Shown here piece after piece: positions 1-9,461 of a DNA stretch of 64,000 nucleotides. Origin of the DNA: Proteobacteria bacterium SG_bin6 (GTDB lineage: Bacteria > Pseudomonadota > Alphaproteobacteria > Sphingomonadales > Sphingomonadaceae). The notes under the pieces were generated by a model. It was not told the origin of the DNA, ran no database searches, and saw nothing but the letters and a program-made list of their open reading frames with translations. Location of the stretch: NCBI GenBank assembly GCA_002083435.1, contig LWDJ01000027.1:34633-98632 (forward strand), read 5' to 3'. A program made the translations under genes and the position numbers. The stretch's first letter is position 1. Each line of letters starts with the position of its first letter.

Positions 1-3000
1 GCCTCACCTTCACCAAGGCCGGTGCGGCGGAGATGGCGGCGCGGATCAGTGCCCGGCTCGCCGCCTGGGTGCGGATGCCCGAGCCGGACCTGAAGAAGGA
101 TCTGTTCGCGCTGGGGGAGGACCATAATGACCCGGCGCTCGTCGCCCGGGCGCGGGTGCTGTTCGCCAAGCTGCTCGACGCGCCGGGGGGAGGCCTACGC
201 ATCCAGACCATCCACGGCTTCTGCCAGGCCTTGCTATCCACCTTTCCGCTCGAGGCGGAGCTGGTGCCGGGCTTCCGCCCGATCGAGGGGCGTGAGGAAG
301 CGGTGCTCGCGCGCGAAACGCTGGCCGAGCTGCTGGTAACGGCGGAGCGTGAGGGGCGGCTAGGGCTGATCGATGCGGTCGGTGCGCTTAGCCTGCGGCT
401 GGGCGAGGGGGGCGCCGAGGATTTCCTGCGCGCCTGTGCCCACGCGCAAAGCGCGCTCGCCGGGCTGCCTGGGCTGAAACCCTATGTGCGGCGGATGCTC
501 GATCTGCCGCTTGGCGATCTGGACGAGGCGCTGGCCGAGGCGTGCGCCGATGATCGCTTTGACGTCGGCGGGCTGAAGCGCATTGCCGCCGCGAACCGCG
601 CTTGGGGTACGGCGCAGGGCCAGGATCATGCGGACCGCGCCGACCATTGGCTCGCCGTCGCGCCGGCGGCGCGGGTGGAACTGCTCGACGAACTGAAGGG
701 CATCGCTTTCACCGGCAAAGGCGAACCCCGCAAATATTCCGCCAAGCTGCTCGCCCACGACCCCGATTATGCCGAGCTTGCGATCGCGCTGGGCAAGCGC
801 TGCGCCGTGTTGATCGCGACTGTCGAACGCGCACGCTATGCCGATCTGCTGGCCGCCGGGCTGGAGGCGGGGCGTGCTTATGCCGATGCCTATGCCGCCG
901 CCAAAAGATCGCGCGGGCTGGTCGATTTCGAGGATTTGATCCAGGCAACCGTCGCGCTGCTCGATCAGCCGGGGATCAGCGAATGGGTGCGCTACAAGCT
1001 CGATCTCTCGACCGAGCATATCCTAGTCGACGAGGCGCAGGATACGAATATGGCGCAGTGGCGCATCATCGCCGCGATGGCCGCCGAATTCTTCGCCGGC
1101 GAGGGCACGCGGCCGCATCGCACGCTGTTCGTGGTGGGTGATTACAAGCAAGCGATCTTTGGCTTTCAGGGCACCGATCCGGTGAATTTCGCCGCCGCCG
1201 AGCGGGGCTTCGGTGCGCAGGCGTTGGCGGCATACGATAAGGATTTAGGGCTAGGGACGCCCTGGCGGCGGCTGTCGCTCACGCATAGTTTCCGCTCGAC
1301 CCGCCCGATCCTGGAATTCGTGGACGCCGCGATCGACGCGCTGCCGCCGCCCGGCATGGGCCTGATGGCGTCGCGTGAACCACATGCGAGCGAAGTGCCG
1401 GGGGCCGGCGTCGTCGAACTCTGGCCCCCTGTCACCGGCGAGGAGGAAGTGGCCGGCGAGGAGGAATGGCTGGGCGACCATGTTCGCGCGCTCGCGACGC
1501 GGATCGCGAGGCGGATCAAGGCGTGGCTCGATCCGGCCGATCCGTTGCTGCTCGGTGCTAAGGGACGGGCGCTCGAGGCAGGTGACGTCATGGTGCTGGT
1601 CAAACGCCGGGGCGAACTGGCCGCGCTGATCGTCGCGCGGCTTTATGCCGAGGGCGTGCCGGTCGCGGGCGTCGATCGGTTGCGGCTTAATGCGCCGCTG
1701 GCGGTGCAGGATCTGCTCGCGGCTTTGCGCTTCGCGCTCCAGCCGGGGGACGATCTCGCGCTCGCGTCGCTGCTGGTGTCGCCGCTGATCGGCTGGAGCC
1801 AGGAGGAGCTGCTTGCCGCCGCGGCGCCGCGCCGGGCCGGCCTGTGGCGGCATTTGCGCGCGACCCAGAGCGACGAGCGGCTCGCGCCACTCTATGATCT
1901 GCTCGGCCGCGCCGATCTGGCGACGCCCTATCAGCTGCTCGAGCATCTTCTTGCCGGTCCGCTCGACGGGCGACGCAAGTTGCTGCGCCGGCTGGGGGCG
2001 GAGGCACGCGATCCGATCGACGAGCTGCTCGCCGCCGCGCTCGATTTCGAGGCGCTGGCGACGCCGACACTCCAGGCCTTCCTCGACTGGTTCGATCGCG
2101 GCGAGGTTGAAATCAAGCGCGAGGCCGAGGGCGGCGGCGGCGCGGTGCGGGTGATGACCGCGCACGGCGCCAAGGGGCTGCAGGCGCCGCTGGTGATCCT
2201 GGCCGACGCCTGCGCCGATCCCGCCACCGCGCCGCGATCGCTGCTGCAATGGGAGCCGGAACAGGGCATCCGCTTCCCGATCCTGCGCCCACGCGCGGCG
2301 GAGAAGAGCGGGCCGCTGGTCGGCTTGGTCGATCAGGCGGCGCGGCGCGAACTGGAGGAGCATTGGCGGTTGTTCTACGTCGCCGCCACCCGTGCCGAGG
2401 AGCATCTCGTCATCACCGGCAGCCTGGGGCCGCGCGCGCAGGGCGTGCCGCCCGCCGCGAGCTGGTATGCCGCCGCCGACAAGGCGTTCACCACGCTGGG
2501 CGTCGCCGGGCAGGGCGAGCGCCGCTTTCACGGCCATGTGCCGCAGCTGCCACGCGCGCCCAAGAAGCGGTCAGACGCTCCCGCGCCGCCGCCACCGCTG
2601 CCGGACTGGATACGAGCTCCGGCGCCGGTCGAGGCCCGCCCGCCGCGGCCGCTCGCCCCTTCCTCGCTCGGCCCCGATGCCGCGAGCGATCCACCGCCGA
2701 CCCCGGCGCTGCGCGCCGCCGCCGAGCGCGGCCGATTGGTCCATGCGCTGTTCGAGCGGTTGCCGGTACTGCCGCGCGAGGCGCGCCAAGCCGCGGCGCT
2801 CGCCTGGCTTGCCACCGCCGCGCCCGAACCCGCCGAGGCCGAGCGCGCGGCGATCGTGGCGGATGTTTGCGCGGTGCTCGATACCCCCGATTGGGCGCCG
2901 CTCTTCGCCCCCGAAACGCTCGCCGAGGCGCCGATCGCGGCGGTGATCGGCGAAGGGCTGGTCGTCTCGGGCACGGTCGATCGCCTGCTGGTGCTGCCCG

Positions 3001-3251
3001 ATCGCGTCCGGCTGGTGGACTTCAAGACCAGCCGCCGCGCGCCCGCCAGCCTCGACGAAATTCCGTGCTATCATCTGCGGCAGATGGCCGCTTATGCTGC
3101 GGCACTCGCGGTTATTTTTCCGGGCCGTACGATCGAGGCAGGGCTGCTCTATACCGCCGCGCCGCGCCTGTTCACGCTCGATGCGGCGACGCTTGCGGGG
3201 CACAAGCCCGGCTTGGTGCCGCCCGAGCAAAGCTTGGCCCCCGTGCCTTGA
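1..3251 (+). CDS. addA: Double-strand break repair helicase-nuclease AddA (5' end outside window)
   Basis: Large subunit of the AddAB helicase-nuclease, which processes double-strand ends for RecA. The frame is open from base 3 and begins inside helicase motif Ia (LTFTKAGAAEM), so roughly the first 70-100 codons, including Walker A, lie upstream; about 1,082 codons are visible. UvrD/Rep-type motifs follow in order: VDEAQDTN (motif II, about base 1027), GDYKQAIFGFQGTDP (III), SFRST (IV), VMTAHGAKGLQ (V) and FYVAATRAEEH (VI). The C-terminus carries a RecB-family nuclease domain (GTVDRLLV then VDFKTSR, about bases 2970-3035). A proline-rich linker separates helicase and nuclease. The AddB partner would be expected just upstream. 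trxA follows 62 bp downstream, so the two may be co-transcribed. Confidence 0.95.
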   Translation, partial: LTFTKAGAAEMAARISARLAAWVRMPEPDLKKDLFALGEDHNDPALVARARVLFAKLLDAPGGGLRIQTIHGFCQALLSTFPLEAELVPGFRPIEGREEAVLARETLAELLVTAEREGRLGLIDAVGALSLRLGEGGAEDFLRACAHAQSALAGLPGLKPYVRRMLDLPLGDLDEALAEACADDRFDVGGLKRIAAANRAWGTAQGQDHADRADHWLAVAPAARVELLDELKGIAFTGKGEPRKYSAKLLAHDPDYAELAIALGKRCAVLIATVERARYADLLAAGLEAGRAYADAYAAAKRSRGLVDFEDLIQATVALLDQPGISEWVRYKLDLSTEHILVDEAQDTNMAQWRIIAAMAAEFFAGEGTRPHRTLFVVGDYKQAIFGFQGTDPVNFAAAERGFGAQALAAYDKDLGLGTPWRRLSLTHSFRSTRPILEFVDAAIDALPPPGMGLMASREPHASEVPGAGVVELWPPVTGEEEVAGEEEWLGDHVRALATRIARRIKAWLDPADPLLLGAKGRALEAGDVMVLVKRRGELAALIVARLYAEGVPVAGVDRLRLNAPLAVQDLLAALRFALQPGDDLALASLLVSPLIGWSQEELLAAAAPRRAGLWRHLRATQSDERLAPLYDLLGRADLATPYQLLEHLLAGPLDGRRKLLRRLGAEARDPIDELLAAALDFEALATPTLQAFLDWFDRGEVEIKREAEGGGGAVRVMTAHGAKGLQAPLVILADACADPATAPRSLLQWEPEQGIRFPILRPRAAEKSGPLVGLVDQAARRELEEHWRLFYVAATRAEEHLVITGSLGPRAQGVPPAASWYAAADKAFTTLGVAGQGERRFHGHVPQLPRAPKKRSDAPAPPPPLPDWIRAPAPVEARPPRPLAPSSLGPDAASDPPPTPALRAAAERGRLVHALFERLPVLPREARQAAALAWLATAAPEPAEAERAAIVADVCAVLDTPDWAPLFAPETLAEAPIAAVIGEGLVVSGTVDRLLVLPDRVRLVDFKTSRRAPASLDEIPCYHLRQMAAYAAALAVIFPGRTIEAGLLYTAAPRLFTLDAATLAGHKPGLVPPEQSLAPVP

Positions 3252-3313
3252 GCCCGCGTAACCGCCCGCCTAACTTCCCGCGTAATGACGATCAGTTGAA
3301 GGAGTCTCGAACC

Positions 3314-3637
3314 ATGGCGACCAAGGCAATCAGCGATACCAGCTTTACCGACGACGTGCTCAGCGCCGACAAGCCCGTGCTCGTCGATTTCTGGGCGGAC
3401 TGGTGCGGACCGTGCAAGATGATCGCGCCCGCACTGGAAGAGCTTTCGGACGAGCTCGCCGATCAGGTGACGATCACCAAGGCGAATCTTGACGACGCGC
3501 CCGATTCGGCGGCGAAATATGGCATCCGCACGATCCCGAATCTGGTGCTGTTCAAGAATGGCGAGGAAGTCGCCCGCTTTAGCCGCGCGGCGCCGAAGGG
3601 TCAGCTGAAGGCGTGGCTGGAAGGCGCGCTGGCGTAA
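3314..3637 (+). CDS. trxA: Thioredoxin
   Basis: Small cytosolic dithiol-disulfide oxidoreductase of 107 residues, the usual length for thioredoxin 1. The active site WCGPC is at residues 30-34 (Cys31, Cys34), and the cis-proline loop is TIP (Pro75). The start is fixed by AAGGAG about 9 nt upstream of ATG 3314. It follows addA in the same direction and faces argJ, with a GC-rich hairpin at 3681-3697 between the convergent genes. Confidence 0.97.
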   Translation: MATKAISDTSFTDDVLSADKPVLVDFWADWCGPCKMIAPALEELSDELADQVTITKANLDDAPDSAAKYGIRTIPNLVLFKNGEEVARFSRAAPKGQLKAWLEGALA

Positions 3638-3680
3638 GATCGTAATGCTTTGCCGCCACCTCGCCATGATGCGGGGCGGC

Positions 3681-3697
3681 GGCCGGATGCTCCGGCC
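3681..3697. terminator. Hairpin between convergent trxA and argJ
   Basis: Perfect 7-bp stem GGCCGGA/TCCGGCC with a TGC loop, and flanking GCGGC/GCCGC arms that could extend it. It lies between two convergent genes, so it could stop transcription from either side. There is no T-tract, which makes intrinsic termination uncertain. Confidence 0.4.
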
Positions 3698-3726
3698 TGC
3701 GCCGCACCTCAAGAGAAGCGTTGCGG

Positions 3727-4950
3727 TCAGCTTCGATAATCGGCGTTGATGCTGATATAGCCGTGGGTCAGGTCGCACGTCCAAACCGTCGCGCGGCCCT
3801 CGCCCAGGCCCAGGTCGACGCCGATGTCGATCTCGCCGCCCTGCAGATGCGCGGCGACCGGGGCCTCGTCATAACCCTCGACCACCATGCCGCCGCGCGC
3901 GACTTCGGTGTCGCCGAAGCGGATGCTGAGCAGGTCGCGTTCGGCGGGTTCGCCGGCCTTGCCGACCGCCATCACGACGCGGCCCCAATTGGCGTCCTCG
4001 CCGGCGATTGCCGTCTTCACGAGCGGGGAATTGGCGATGGCGAGGCCGATGCGGCGCGCGCTGGCGTCGCTCTCGGCGCCACTCACCGCGACGGTGATGA
4101 ACTTGCGCGCGCCTTCGCCGTCGCGCACCACCAGTTGCGCGAGTATGCGGCAGAGATCGCCTAGCGCCGCGCGGAAGGCATCGGCGCCGCTGCTGTCGTG
4201 ATCGCGCAGCACGGCGTTGCCCGCCGCGCCGGTCGCGAAGGCAAGCACGGTGTCGCTCGTCGACGTGTCGCCATCGACGGTGATACAATTGAATGTCGCG
4301 TCGCTGGCGTCGCGCAGCGCGGCGTGGAGAAAAGCGGGCTCTGCGGCCGCGTCGGTGAAGATGAAGCCCAGCATTGTCGCCATATCGGGCGCGATCATCC
4401 CCGATCCCTTGATAATGCCGACAAGCGTCACGATCCGGCCGTCGACCACGGCCTGGGTCATGGCACCCTTGGCGAAAGTGTCGGTGGTGCCGATCGCCTC
4501 GGCAGCTGCTTGCCACGACGCCTCGGGCGTGGCGAAGGCGGCCGCGAGCCCACTCTCGGCCTTGTCGATCGGCAGCGGCACGCCGATCACGCCGGTCGAA
4601 GCGACGAACACGTCCGAGGGCTGACAGCCAAGTTCCCGCGCCACGCGCGCCGCGATCGCCTCGACGGCAGCGCGGCCGCGATTGCCGGTGAAGGCGTTGG
4701 CGTTCCCGGCATTCACCACTAGCGCCCGCGCCCGACCCAGCGGCAGCGCCGAGCGGCACCATTCGACCTCGGGGGAGGGGCAGCGGCTACGCGTGAGCAC
4801 GCCGGCGACGCTTGTGCCCTCGGCCAAGGTCGCCAGCGTCAAGTCGGCGCGCTCCCAAGGCTTGTAGCCCGCGCGCGACACGCGCAGCGCGACGCCACCG
4901 ATCCGCGGCAACGCGGGAAAGGGCCGGGCGAGCGGGGAGGGGTGTGACAT
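3727..4950 (-). CDS. argJ: Bifunctional glutamate N-acetyltransferase / amino-acid acetyltransferase (ArgJ)
   Basis: Transfers acetyl from N-acetylornithine to glutamate, the recycling step of arginine biosynthesis; many ArgJ enzymes also make N-acetylglutamate from acetyl-CoA. The protein is 407 residues. ArgJ cleaves itself before a threonine in the motif MATMLGF, here Thr192, and the oxyanion-hole STGVIG lies near residues 118-123. The start at ATG 4950 is preferred because AAAGGA sits 5 nt upstream; an in-frame ATG two codons earlier would overlap that site. It points towards trxA and away from the TonB-like gene. Confidence 0.93.
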   Translation of the reverse strand: MSHPSPLARPFPALPRIGGVALRVSRAGYKPWERADLTLATLAEGTSVAGVLTRSRCPSPEVEWCRSALPLGRARALVVNAGNANAFTGNRGRAAVEAIAARVARELGCQPSDVFVASTGVIGVPLPIDKAESGLAAAFATPEASWQAAAEAIGTTDTFAKGAMTQAVVDGRIVTLVGIIKGSGMIAPDMATMLGFIFTDAAAEPAFLHAALRDASDATFNCITVDGDTSTSDTVLAFATGAAGNAVLRDHDSSGADAFRAALGDLCRILAQLVVRDGEGARKFITVAVSGAESDASARRIGLAIANSPLVKTAIAGEDANWGRVVMAVGKAGEPAERDLLSIRFGDTEVARGGMVVEGYDEAPVAAHLQGGEIDIGVDLGLGEGRATVWTCDLTHGYISINADYRS

Positions 4951-5000
4951 GGGCATCCTTTGGGCTAAGCTGGCGCGCGCAAGCAAAAAGGGGCGTTAGC

Positions 5001-5594
5001 GTGGTGGCGGTTGAAGGCAAGATCGTGTTGATGGCGCTGGCGGCGATGCTGGCCCAACCGGCATTGGCCGAGCTGCAGGCAAAGCCCGCCGGTGCCACGC
5101 CGGCTATGTCAGCCGCTTCCCCGGCGAGGGCCGGGGCCCCGTCGCGCGCCAGGCGTCATGGCAGCGTGACCAAAGCCCCCGCTGCACCACTGGACCCCGC
5201 CGCGCGCCGAGGAAGTGAACAAAGTTTGCCAGCGAAGGTGCCCAGTCCCGAAGCAGCAGCGACCCCGGCGCCGGCATCGGCCGGCACCCCGCCAGAACCC
5301 GTGGGAAGCGTCGCCGAATGGTTCCCCGCCGACGCCTATCCGCCGCAGGCCCGCGCCAAATCGCAGGAGGGGCTGACGGTATATGCCGTGGAGCTCGATC
5401 CCCGTGGCCGGATCATGCGGTGCAATGTCGTTCAATCCTCGGGATCGGACCTGCTCGATTCGACCACCTGCACGCTGGTGATCTCGAACGGCCGCTTTCG
5501 CCCGGCGCGCGATGCGGCGGGCAAATCGGTCGCTGGCCGCTACCAGGGGTCGATGCGCTGGAAACTGGTGGAAGGCCCAGCTAGCGAGGAATAG
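5001..5594 (+). CDS. TonB C-terminal domain protein (energy-transducer family)
   Basis: Protein of 197 residues from GTG 5001, with AAGGGG just upstream. An N-terminal hydrophobic segment (LMALAAMLAQPALA) looks like a cleavable signal peptide or a weak anchor. An Ala/Pro-rich linker (residues about 30-105) leads to a TonB-C-like domain (WFPADAYPPQARAK, LDPRGRI, GRFRPARDAAGK). In TonB this domain contacts TonB-box receptors in the outer membrane. It lacks the long basic proline linker of classical TonB and no exbB/exbD is nearby, so its role as an energy transducer is unproven. Its stop overlaps the GTG start of the next gene. Confidence 0.75.
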   Translation: MVAVEGKIVLMALAAMLAQPALAELQAKPAGATPAMSAASPARAGAPSRARRHGSVTKAPAAPLDPAARRGSEQSLPAKVPSPEAAATPAPASAGTPPEPVGSVAEWFPADAYPPQARAKSQEGLTVYAVELDPRGRIMRCNVVQSSGSDLLDSTTCTLVISNGRFRPARDAAGKSVAGRYQGSMRWKLVEGPASEE

Positions 5595-5914
5595 TGGACG
5601 TTTCGCCCGCAAATGCCTATGTCGCCGACCATCGCCTGTTTAAACGGAACGAAGTGCCCCGCGTGACCTTGTTGCTGCTCTTGTCGGCGTTGCTTTCGGC
5701 CTTTGGCGGCGGGGTCGCCCCGGCGCGGTCGGTCGCGCCCGCACAAGTCGCGCAGGTGGCGGTCGTCGCCGAGGCTGCTCTGCCGCGCGTCACGGCGTCG
5801 ATCCGTTCGGTTCAGCCGCGTGCCTCGCGGCCGCCGCTCACGCCTCAGGCAAGCGCGGCGCCGGTCGCCCTGCTGCCGATCGAGCCGCACTGGGCCTGGC
5901 GTCGGCGCGAATAG
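5594..5914 (+). CDS. Small membrane or secreted protein of unknown function
   Basis: Open frame of 106 residues starting at GTG 5594, which overlaps the TAG of the TonB-like gene by one base and has GAGGA inside that gene's last codons. A basic stretch (HRLFKRNEVPR, about residues 13-23) is followed by one strongly hydrophobic segment (VTLLLLLSALLSAF) and an Ala/Pro/Val-rich tail ending WAWRRRE. Later in-frame GTG codons at 5654 and 5663 would place the hydrophobic segment at the N-terminus as a signal peptide. No family recognised. The coupling suggests it is made with the TonB-like protein. Confidence 0.45.
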   Translation: MDVSPANAYVADHRLFKRNEVPRVTLLLLLSALLSAFGGGVAPARSVAPAQVAQVAVVAEAALPRVTASIRSVQPRASRPPLTPQASAAPVALLPIEPHWAWRRRE

Positions 5915-5990
5915 CGCGCGCCTTCCTCGCTTCCCGCCCGATTTTAGCGCGGTGCCGCTGGCCGCGCCGGTTTTGCCATAGGAAATCATG

Positions 5991-8732
5991 ATGTTCGGCA
6001 GCCTTGCCAAGACTTTGTTCGGTTCGTCCAACGATCGCTACGTCAAATCCCTCCAGCCGCTGGTTGCCAAGATCAACGCGCTCGAGCCCCAGCTTCAGGC
6101 AATGGACGACGCGACACTCGCCGCGCAGACGCTGCGTTTCCGCGAGCGACTGGCGGCGGGCGAAGCGCTTGACGCGCTGCTGCCCGAAGCCTTCGCCACG
6201 GTGCGCGAGGCGGCGCGGCGCACGCTCGGCCAGCGCCATTACGACGTGCAGCTGATCGGCGGCATCGTCCTTCACCGCGGCGAAATCGCCGAGATGCGCA
6301 CCGGCGAGGGCAAGACGCTGGTGGCGACGCTCGCCACCTATTTGAACGCGCTGCCCGGCACGGGCGTGCATGTCGTGACGGTGAACGACTATCTCGCCCA
6401 GCGCGATGCCGACTGGATGGGGCAGGTCTATCGCTTCCTGGGGCTGACCGTAGGGGTGATCGTCCCCAATCTCACCGACGAACAGCGCCGCGAGGCCTAT
6501 CACAGCGACATCACCTACGGCACGAACAACGAGTTCGGCTTCGACTATCTGCGCGACAACATGAAATATGATCGCGAATCGATGGTGCAGCGTCGGTTCA
6601 ACTTCGCGATCGTCGACGAAGTCGACTCGATCCTGATCGACGAAGCGCGCACGCCGCTGATCATCTCCGGCCCCACCGACGACAAGACCGACCTGTATCT
6701 CGCGGTCGATGCGATCGTGAAGCAGTTGGTGCCCGCCGATTACGACTTCGACGAGAAGCAGCGCTCGATCATCCTGACCGAGGACGGCACCGAAAAGGCC
6801 GAGCGCCTGCTGGAGGGCGCGGGGCTGCTCGAAGGCAGCAACCTCTATGATTTCGAGAATACCCAGGTCGTCCATCACCTGAACCAGGCGCTGCGCGCGA
6901 ATGTGATGTTCAAGCGCGACACCGATTATATCGTGAAGGACGGCAAGGTCGTCATCATCGACGAATTCACCGGGCGCATGATGGACGGCCGCCGCTGGTC
7001 CGATGGCCTGCACCAGGCGGTCGAAGCGAAGGAAGGCGTGAATATCGAGCCCGAGAACCAGACGCTCGCCTCGATCACTTTCCAGAATTATTTCCGTATG
7101 TATCCCAAGCTCGGCGGCATGACCGGCACGGCCGCGACCGAGGCTTCCGAATTCTACGACATCTACAAGATGAACGTCGTCACCATTCCGACCAACGTGC
7201 CGGTGCAGCGCGTCGACGAGGAGGACGAATTCTACAAGGATACCCAGGACAAGTTCAAAGCCATCGCCAAGAAAATCCGCGAACATGCTGAACGCGGCCA
7301 GCCGGTGCTGGTCGGCACCGTCTCGATCGAAAAGTCCGAGCTGCTGTCCGAATTTCTCGAGCAGGAGGGGGTGCCGCACAAGGTGCTGAACGCCCGCTTC
7401 CACGAGATGGAGGCGCATATCGTCGCGCAGGCGGGCCGCAAGGGCGCGGTGACGATCGCGACCAACATGGCCGGCCGCGGCACCGACATTCAGCTGGGCG
7501 GCAACGTCGAGTTCCGCGTCGCCGATGAACTCGCCGAAATGGCCGAGGCTGAGGAGCGTGAGGCCGCGATCGCCCGGATCAAGGCGGAGGTGGCGGCGGA
7601 GAAGCAGGAAGTGCTCGCCGCCGGCGGGTTGTTCGTGCTCGGCACCGAGCGGCATGAAAGCCGCCGCATCGACAATCAGCTACGCGGCCGTTCGGGGCGC
7701 CAGGGTGACCCCGGCCTCAGCCGCTTCTACCTTTGCCTTGAGGACGATCTGCTGCGTATCTTCGGGCCGGACACGATGTTCTCCAGGATGATGCGATCGA
7801 ACCTTGGCGACGGCGAGGCGATCAGCTCCAAGTGGCTGTCGAAGGCGATCGAGACCGCGCAGAAGAAGGTCGAGGCGCGCAATTACGATATCCGCAAGCA
7901 GGTCGTCGAATATGATGACGTGATGAACGATCAGCGCAAGGTCGTCTATGAACAGCGCGCCGACATCATGGACGCCGAGACGGTGGGCGATGTCGTCGCC
8001 GACATGCGCGCCGAAACGGTCAACGCGATCGTCGGCGAGGCATGCCCGGTCGGCAGCTATCCCGAGCAATGGGACGTCGCCCGGCTCGCCGAGCGCGCGC
8101 GCGATCTGCTCGGCGTCGAGGCGCCGCTCGATGCGTGGCTGAAGGAGGAAGCGGTCGATCCCGAACTTATCGAGGAACGGCTGCGCGACCTTGCCGACAC
8201 GCATGTCGCCGGCAAGGCGAAGGAGCTGGAAGCGGCAACCTGGACGTCGATCGAAAAATCGATCCTGCTTCAGAATCTGGACCATCACTGGAAAGAGCAT
8301 CTGTCGACTCTCGATGCGTTGCGCCAGGTCGTCCATCTGCGCGCCTATGCGCAGAAAACGCCGATCAACGAGTATAAGCAGGAGGCGTTCGCCCTGTTCG
8401 AGCGGATGCTGAGCGCGATCCGCGAGGATGTCACCAAGACGCTGGCGCACGCGCAGTTCCAGTTCCAGGCGCCGCCTGAATTGCCGCCGCTCCCCGATTT
8501 CCTCACCAATCTGAGTGAGCTGGAAGCGCCGCTCGATCTCGATCCACAATCGTTGGGATTGGTGACGACGCGGCTGGCGCCGGCGCCGTTGTTCGCGGCG
8601 GGCGGCGAAGCGGCGCTCGCCGAGCCGCTCAGCGACGATCCGGCCGAATGGGAAGGGCGGGTGAGCCGCAACGCCGCCTGTCCGTGTGGATCGGGCAAGA
8701 AGTACAAGCATTGCCACGGCGCGCTGGCTTAA
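5991..8732 (+). CDS. secA: Preprotein translocase ATPase SecA
   Basis: Motor ATPase that pushes unfolded preproteins through SecYEG. It is 913 residues, normal for the family. Walker A is MRTGEGKT (about residues 102-109), and the DEAD-like motif lies in VDEVDSILIDEARTPL, followed by the second nucleotide-binding fold (TNMAGRGTDIQLGGNVEF). The C-terminus has the zinc- and SecB-binding CPCGSGKKYKHCHG. ATG 5991 gives the usual MFGSLAK N-terminus and a 5-nt gap to AGGAAA; ATG 5988 is one codon earlier. A strong hairpin at 8751-8785 follows. Confidence 0.98.
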   Translation: MFGSLAKTLFGSSNDRYVKSLQPLVAKINALEPQLQAMDDATLAAQTLRFRERLAAGEALDALLPEAFATVREAARRTLGQRHYDVQLIGGIVLHRGEIAEMRTGEGKTLVATLATYLNALPGTGVHVVTVNDYLAQRDADWMGQVYRFLGLTVGVIVPNLTDEQRREAYHSDITYGTNNEFGFDYLRDNMKYDRESMVQRRFNFAIVDEVDSILIDEARTPLIISGPTDDKTDLYLAVDAIVKQLVPADYDFDEKQRSIILTEDGTEKAERLLEGAGLLEGSNLYDFENTQVVHHLNQALRANVMFKRDTDYIVKDGKVVIIDEFTGRMMDGRRWSDGLHQAVEAKEGVNIEPENQTLASITFQNYFRMYPKLGGMTGTAATEASEFYDIYKMNVVTIPTNVPVQRVDEEDEFYKDTQDKFKAIAKKIREHAERGQPVLVGTVSIEKSELLSEFLEQEGVPHKVLNARFHEMEAHIVAQAGRKGAVTIATNMAGRGTDIQLGGNVEFRVADELAEMAEAEEREAAIARIKAEVAAEKQEVLAAGGLFVLGTERHESRRIDNQLRGRSGRQGDPGLSRFYLCLEDDLLRIFGPDTMFSRMMRSNLGDGEAISSKWLSKAIETAQKKVEARNYDIRKQVVEYDDVMNDQRKVVYEQRADIMDAETVGDVVADMRAETVNAIVGEACPVGSYPEQWDVARLAERARDLLGVEAPLDAWLKEEAVDPELIEERLRDLADTHVAGKAKELEAATWTSIEKSILLQNLDHHWKEHLSTLDALRQVVHLRAYAQKTPINEYKQEAFALFERMLSAIREDVTKTLAHAQFQFQAPPELPPLPDFLTNLSELEAPLDLDPQSLGLVTTRLAPAPLFAAGGEAALAEPLSDDPAEWEGRVSRNAACPCGSGKKYKHCHGALA

Positions 8733-8750
8733 GCCCGTGTTCCGTGCGAG

Positions 8751-8785
8751 GTTGGCCGGCGGCTCATCGTGTGCCGCCGGCCGAC
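8751..8785. terminator. Bidirectional terminator-like hairpin after secA
   Basis: Perfect 10-bp stem GGCCGGCGGC/GCCGCCGGCC (8754-8763 and 8773-8782) with a 9-nt loop, extendable by three more pairs including one G-T wobble. It sits between secA and the convergent gene at 8790, so it probably serves both. No clear T-tract. Confidence 0.6.
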
Positions 8786-8789
8786 TTGC

Positions 8790-9416
8790 TCAGCTGGCGG
8801 TGGTGTTTTTCACTTTCGCCGCATATTCTTCGAAGTTTTTCTTGAAGACGATCGACAACTCTTCCAGCGCGGCGGTCGCATCTTCGTCCTTCTTCGGCGG
8901 GAAGAGCTTCAGGCCGTTGCCGCCCCAGGCCTTAAACTCGTAATCGATCTTCTGATCGTTGCCGAATTCGCGGAACAGGAACAGGGTCCGCGGCGAACGG
9001 CCATAAATCGCCGCCTTCTGATAGAAGACGTCGGCAACAATCAGCTCGTTATAGCAAGCCGCGCTGGAATCGGCGCGGCGCGTCTTGACCTTGTTCATCG
9101 TCTTCCGCTCGATCGGCGTTTCGTGCCGCACGACGACCGTGCCAGCTGGCAGCTTCAGCAGCGCGTTGAGATCGAGCGCTTGCAACGCATCGAGCTGCGT
9201 CGGGCTGTCGAGCGCGCTCGCCATTTGCGCCTTGTTGTTGGCGTCTTTCTTCGAATTCAGCGCTCCCTCGATAAGGCCGCCGCCGAGCCAGCCGGTCGTG
9301 ATCGAGGTCATGCGCTCCGCCGGCCAGATATGCAGCTCGCAAGGCGCTTGCTGCGCGAAGGCCGGCGTCGCGGCGGTGGCGGCCGCGATCGCGGCCAACG
9401 CGAGATAACGTTTCAT
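8790..9416 (-). CDS. Secreted protein of unknown function, CELHxWP family (copy 1)
   Basis: Protein of 208 residues with a clear Sec signal peptide (MKRYLALAAIAAATAATPAFA, cleavage after AFA) and GGGGGA about 6 nt upstream of the ATG. The mature part begins with CELHIWP and contains IEGALNSKK, ACYNELIVADVFYQ, LFLFREFG and WGGNGLKLFPPK. The same blocks recur in the same order in the next gene upstream (9462-10100), so the two are diverged tandem duplicates. Two conserved cysteines (CELH and ACY) could form a disulfide. No enzymatic motif is visible and I do not recognise the family. Confidence 0.75.
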   Translation of the reverse strand: MKRYLALAAIAAATAATPAFAQQAPCELHIWPAERMTSITTGWLGGGLIEGALNSKKDANNKAQMASALDSPTQLDALQALDLNALLKLPAGTVVVRHETPIERKTMNKVKTRRADSSAACYNELIVADVFYQKAAIYGRSPRTLFLFREFGNDQKIDYEFKAWGGNGLKLFPPKKDEDATAALEELSIVFKKNFEEYAAKVKNTTAS

Positions 9417-9461
9417 CGATTTCCCCCTTGATTGATGCGCTCCAAACCGTGTGATGCACGC

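Noticed and set aside
5838..7655. A 605-codon minus-strand open frame opposite secA
   Set aside because: It is the antisense of a well-conserved secA frame; in GC-rich codons the opposite strand stays open by composition, and the translation matches no protein family.
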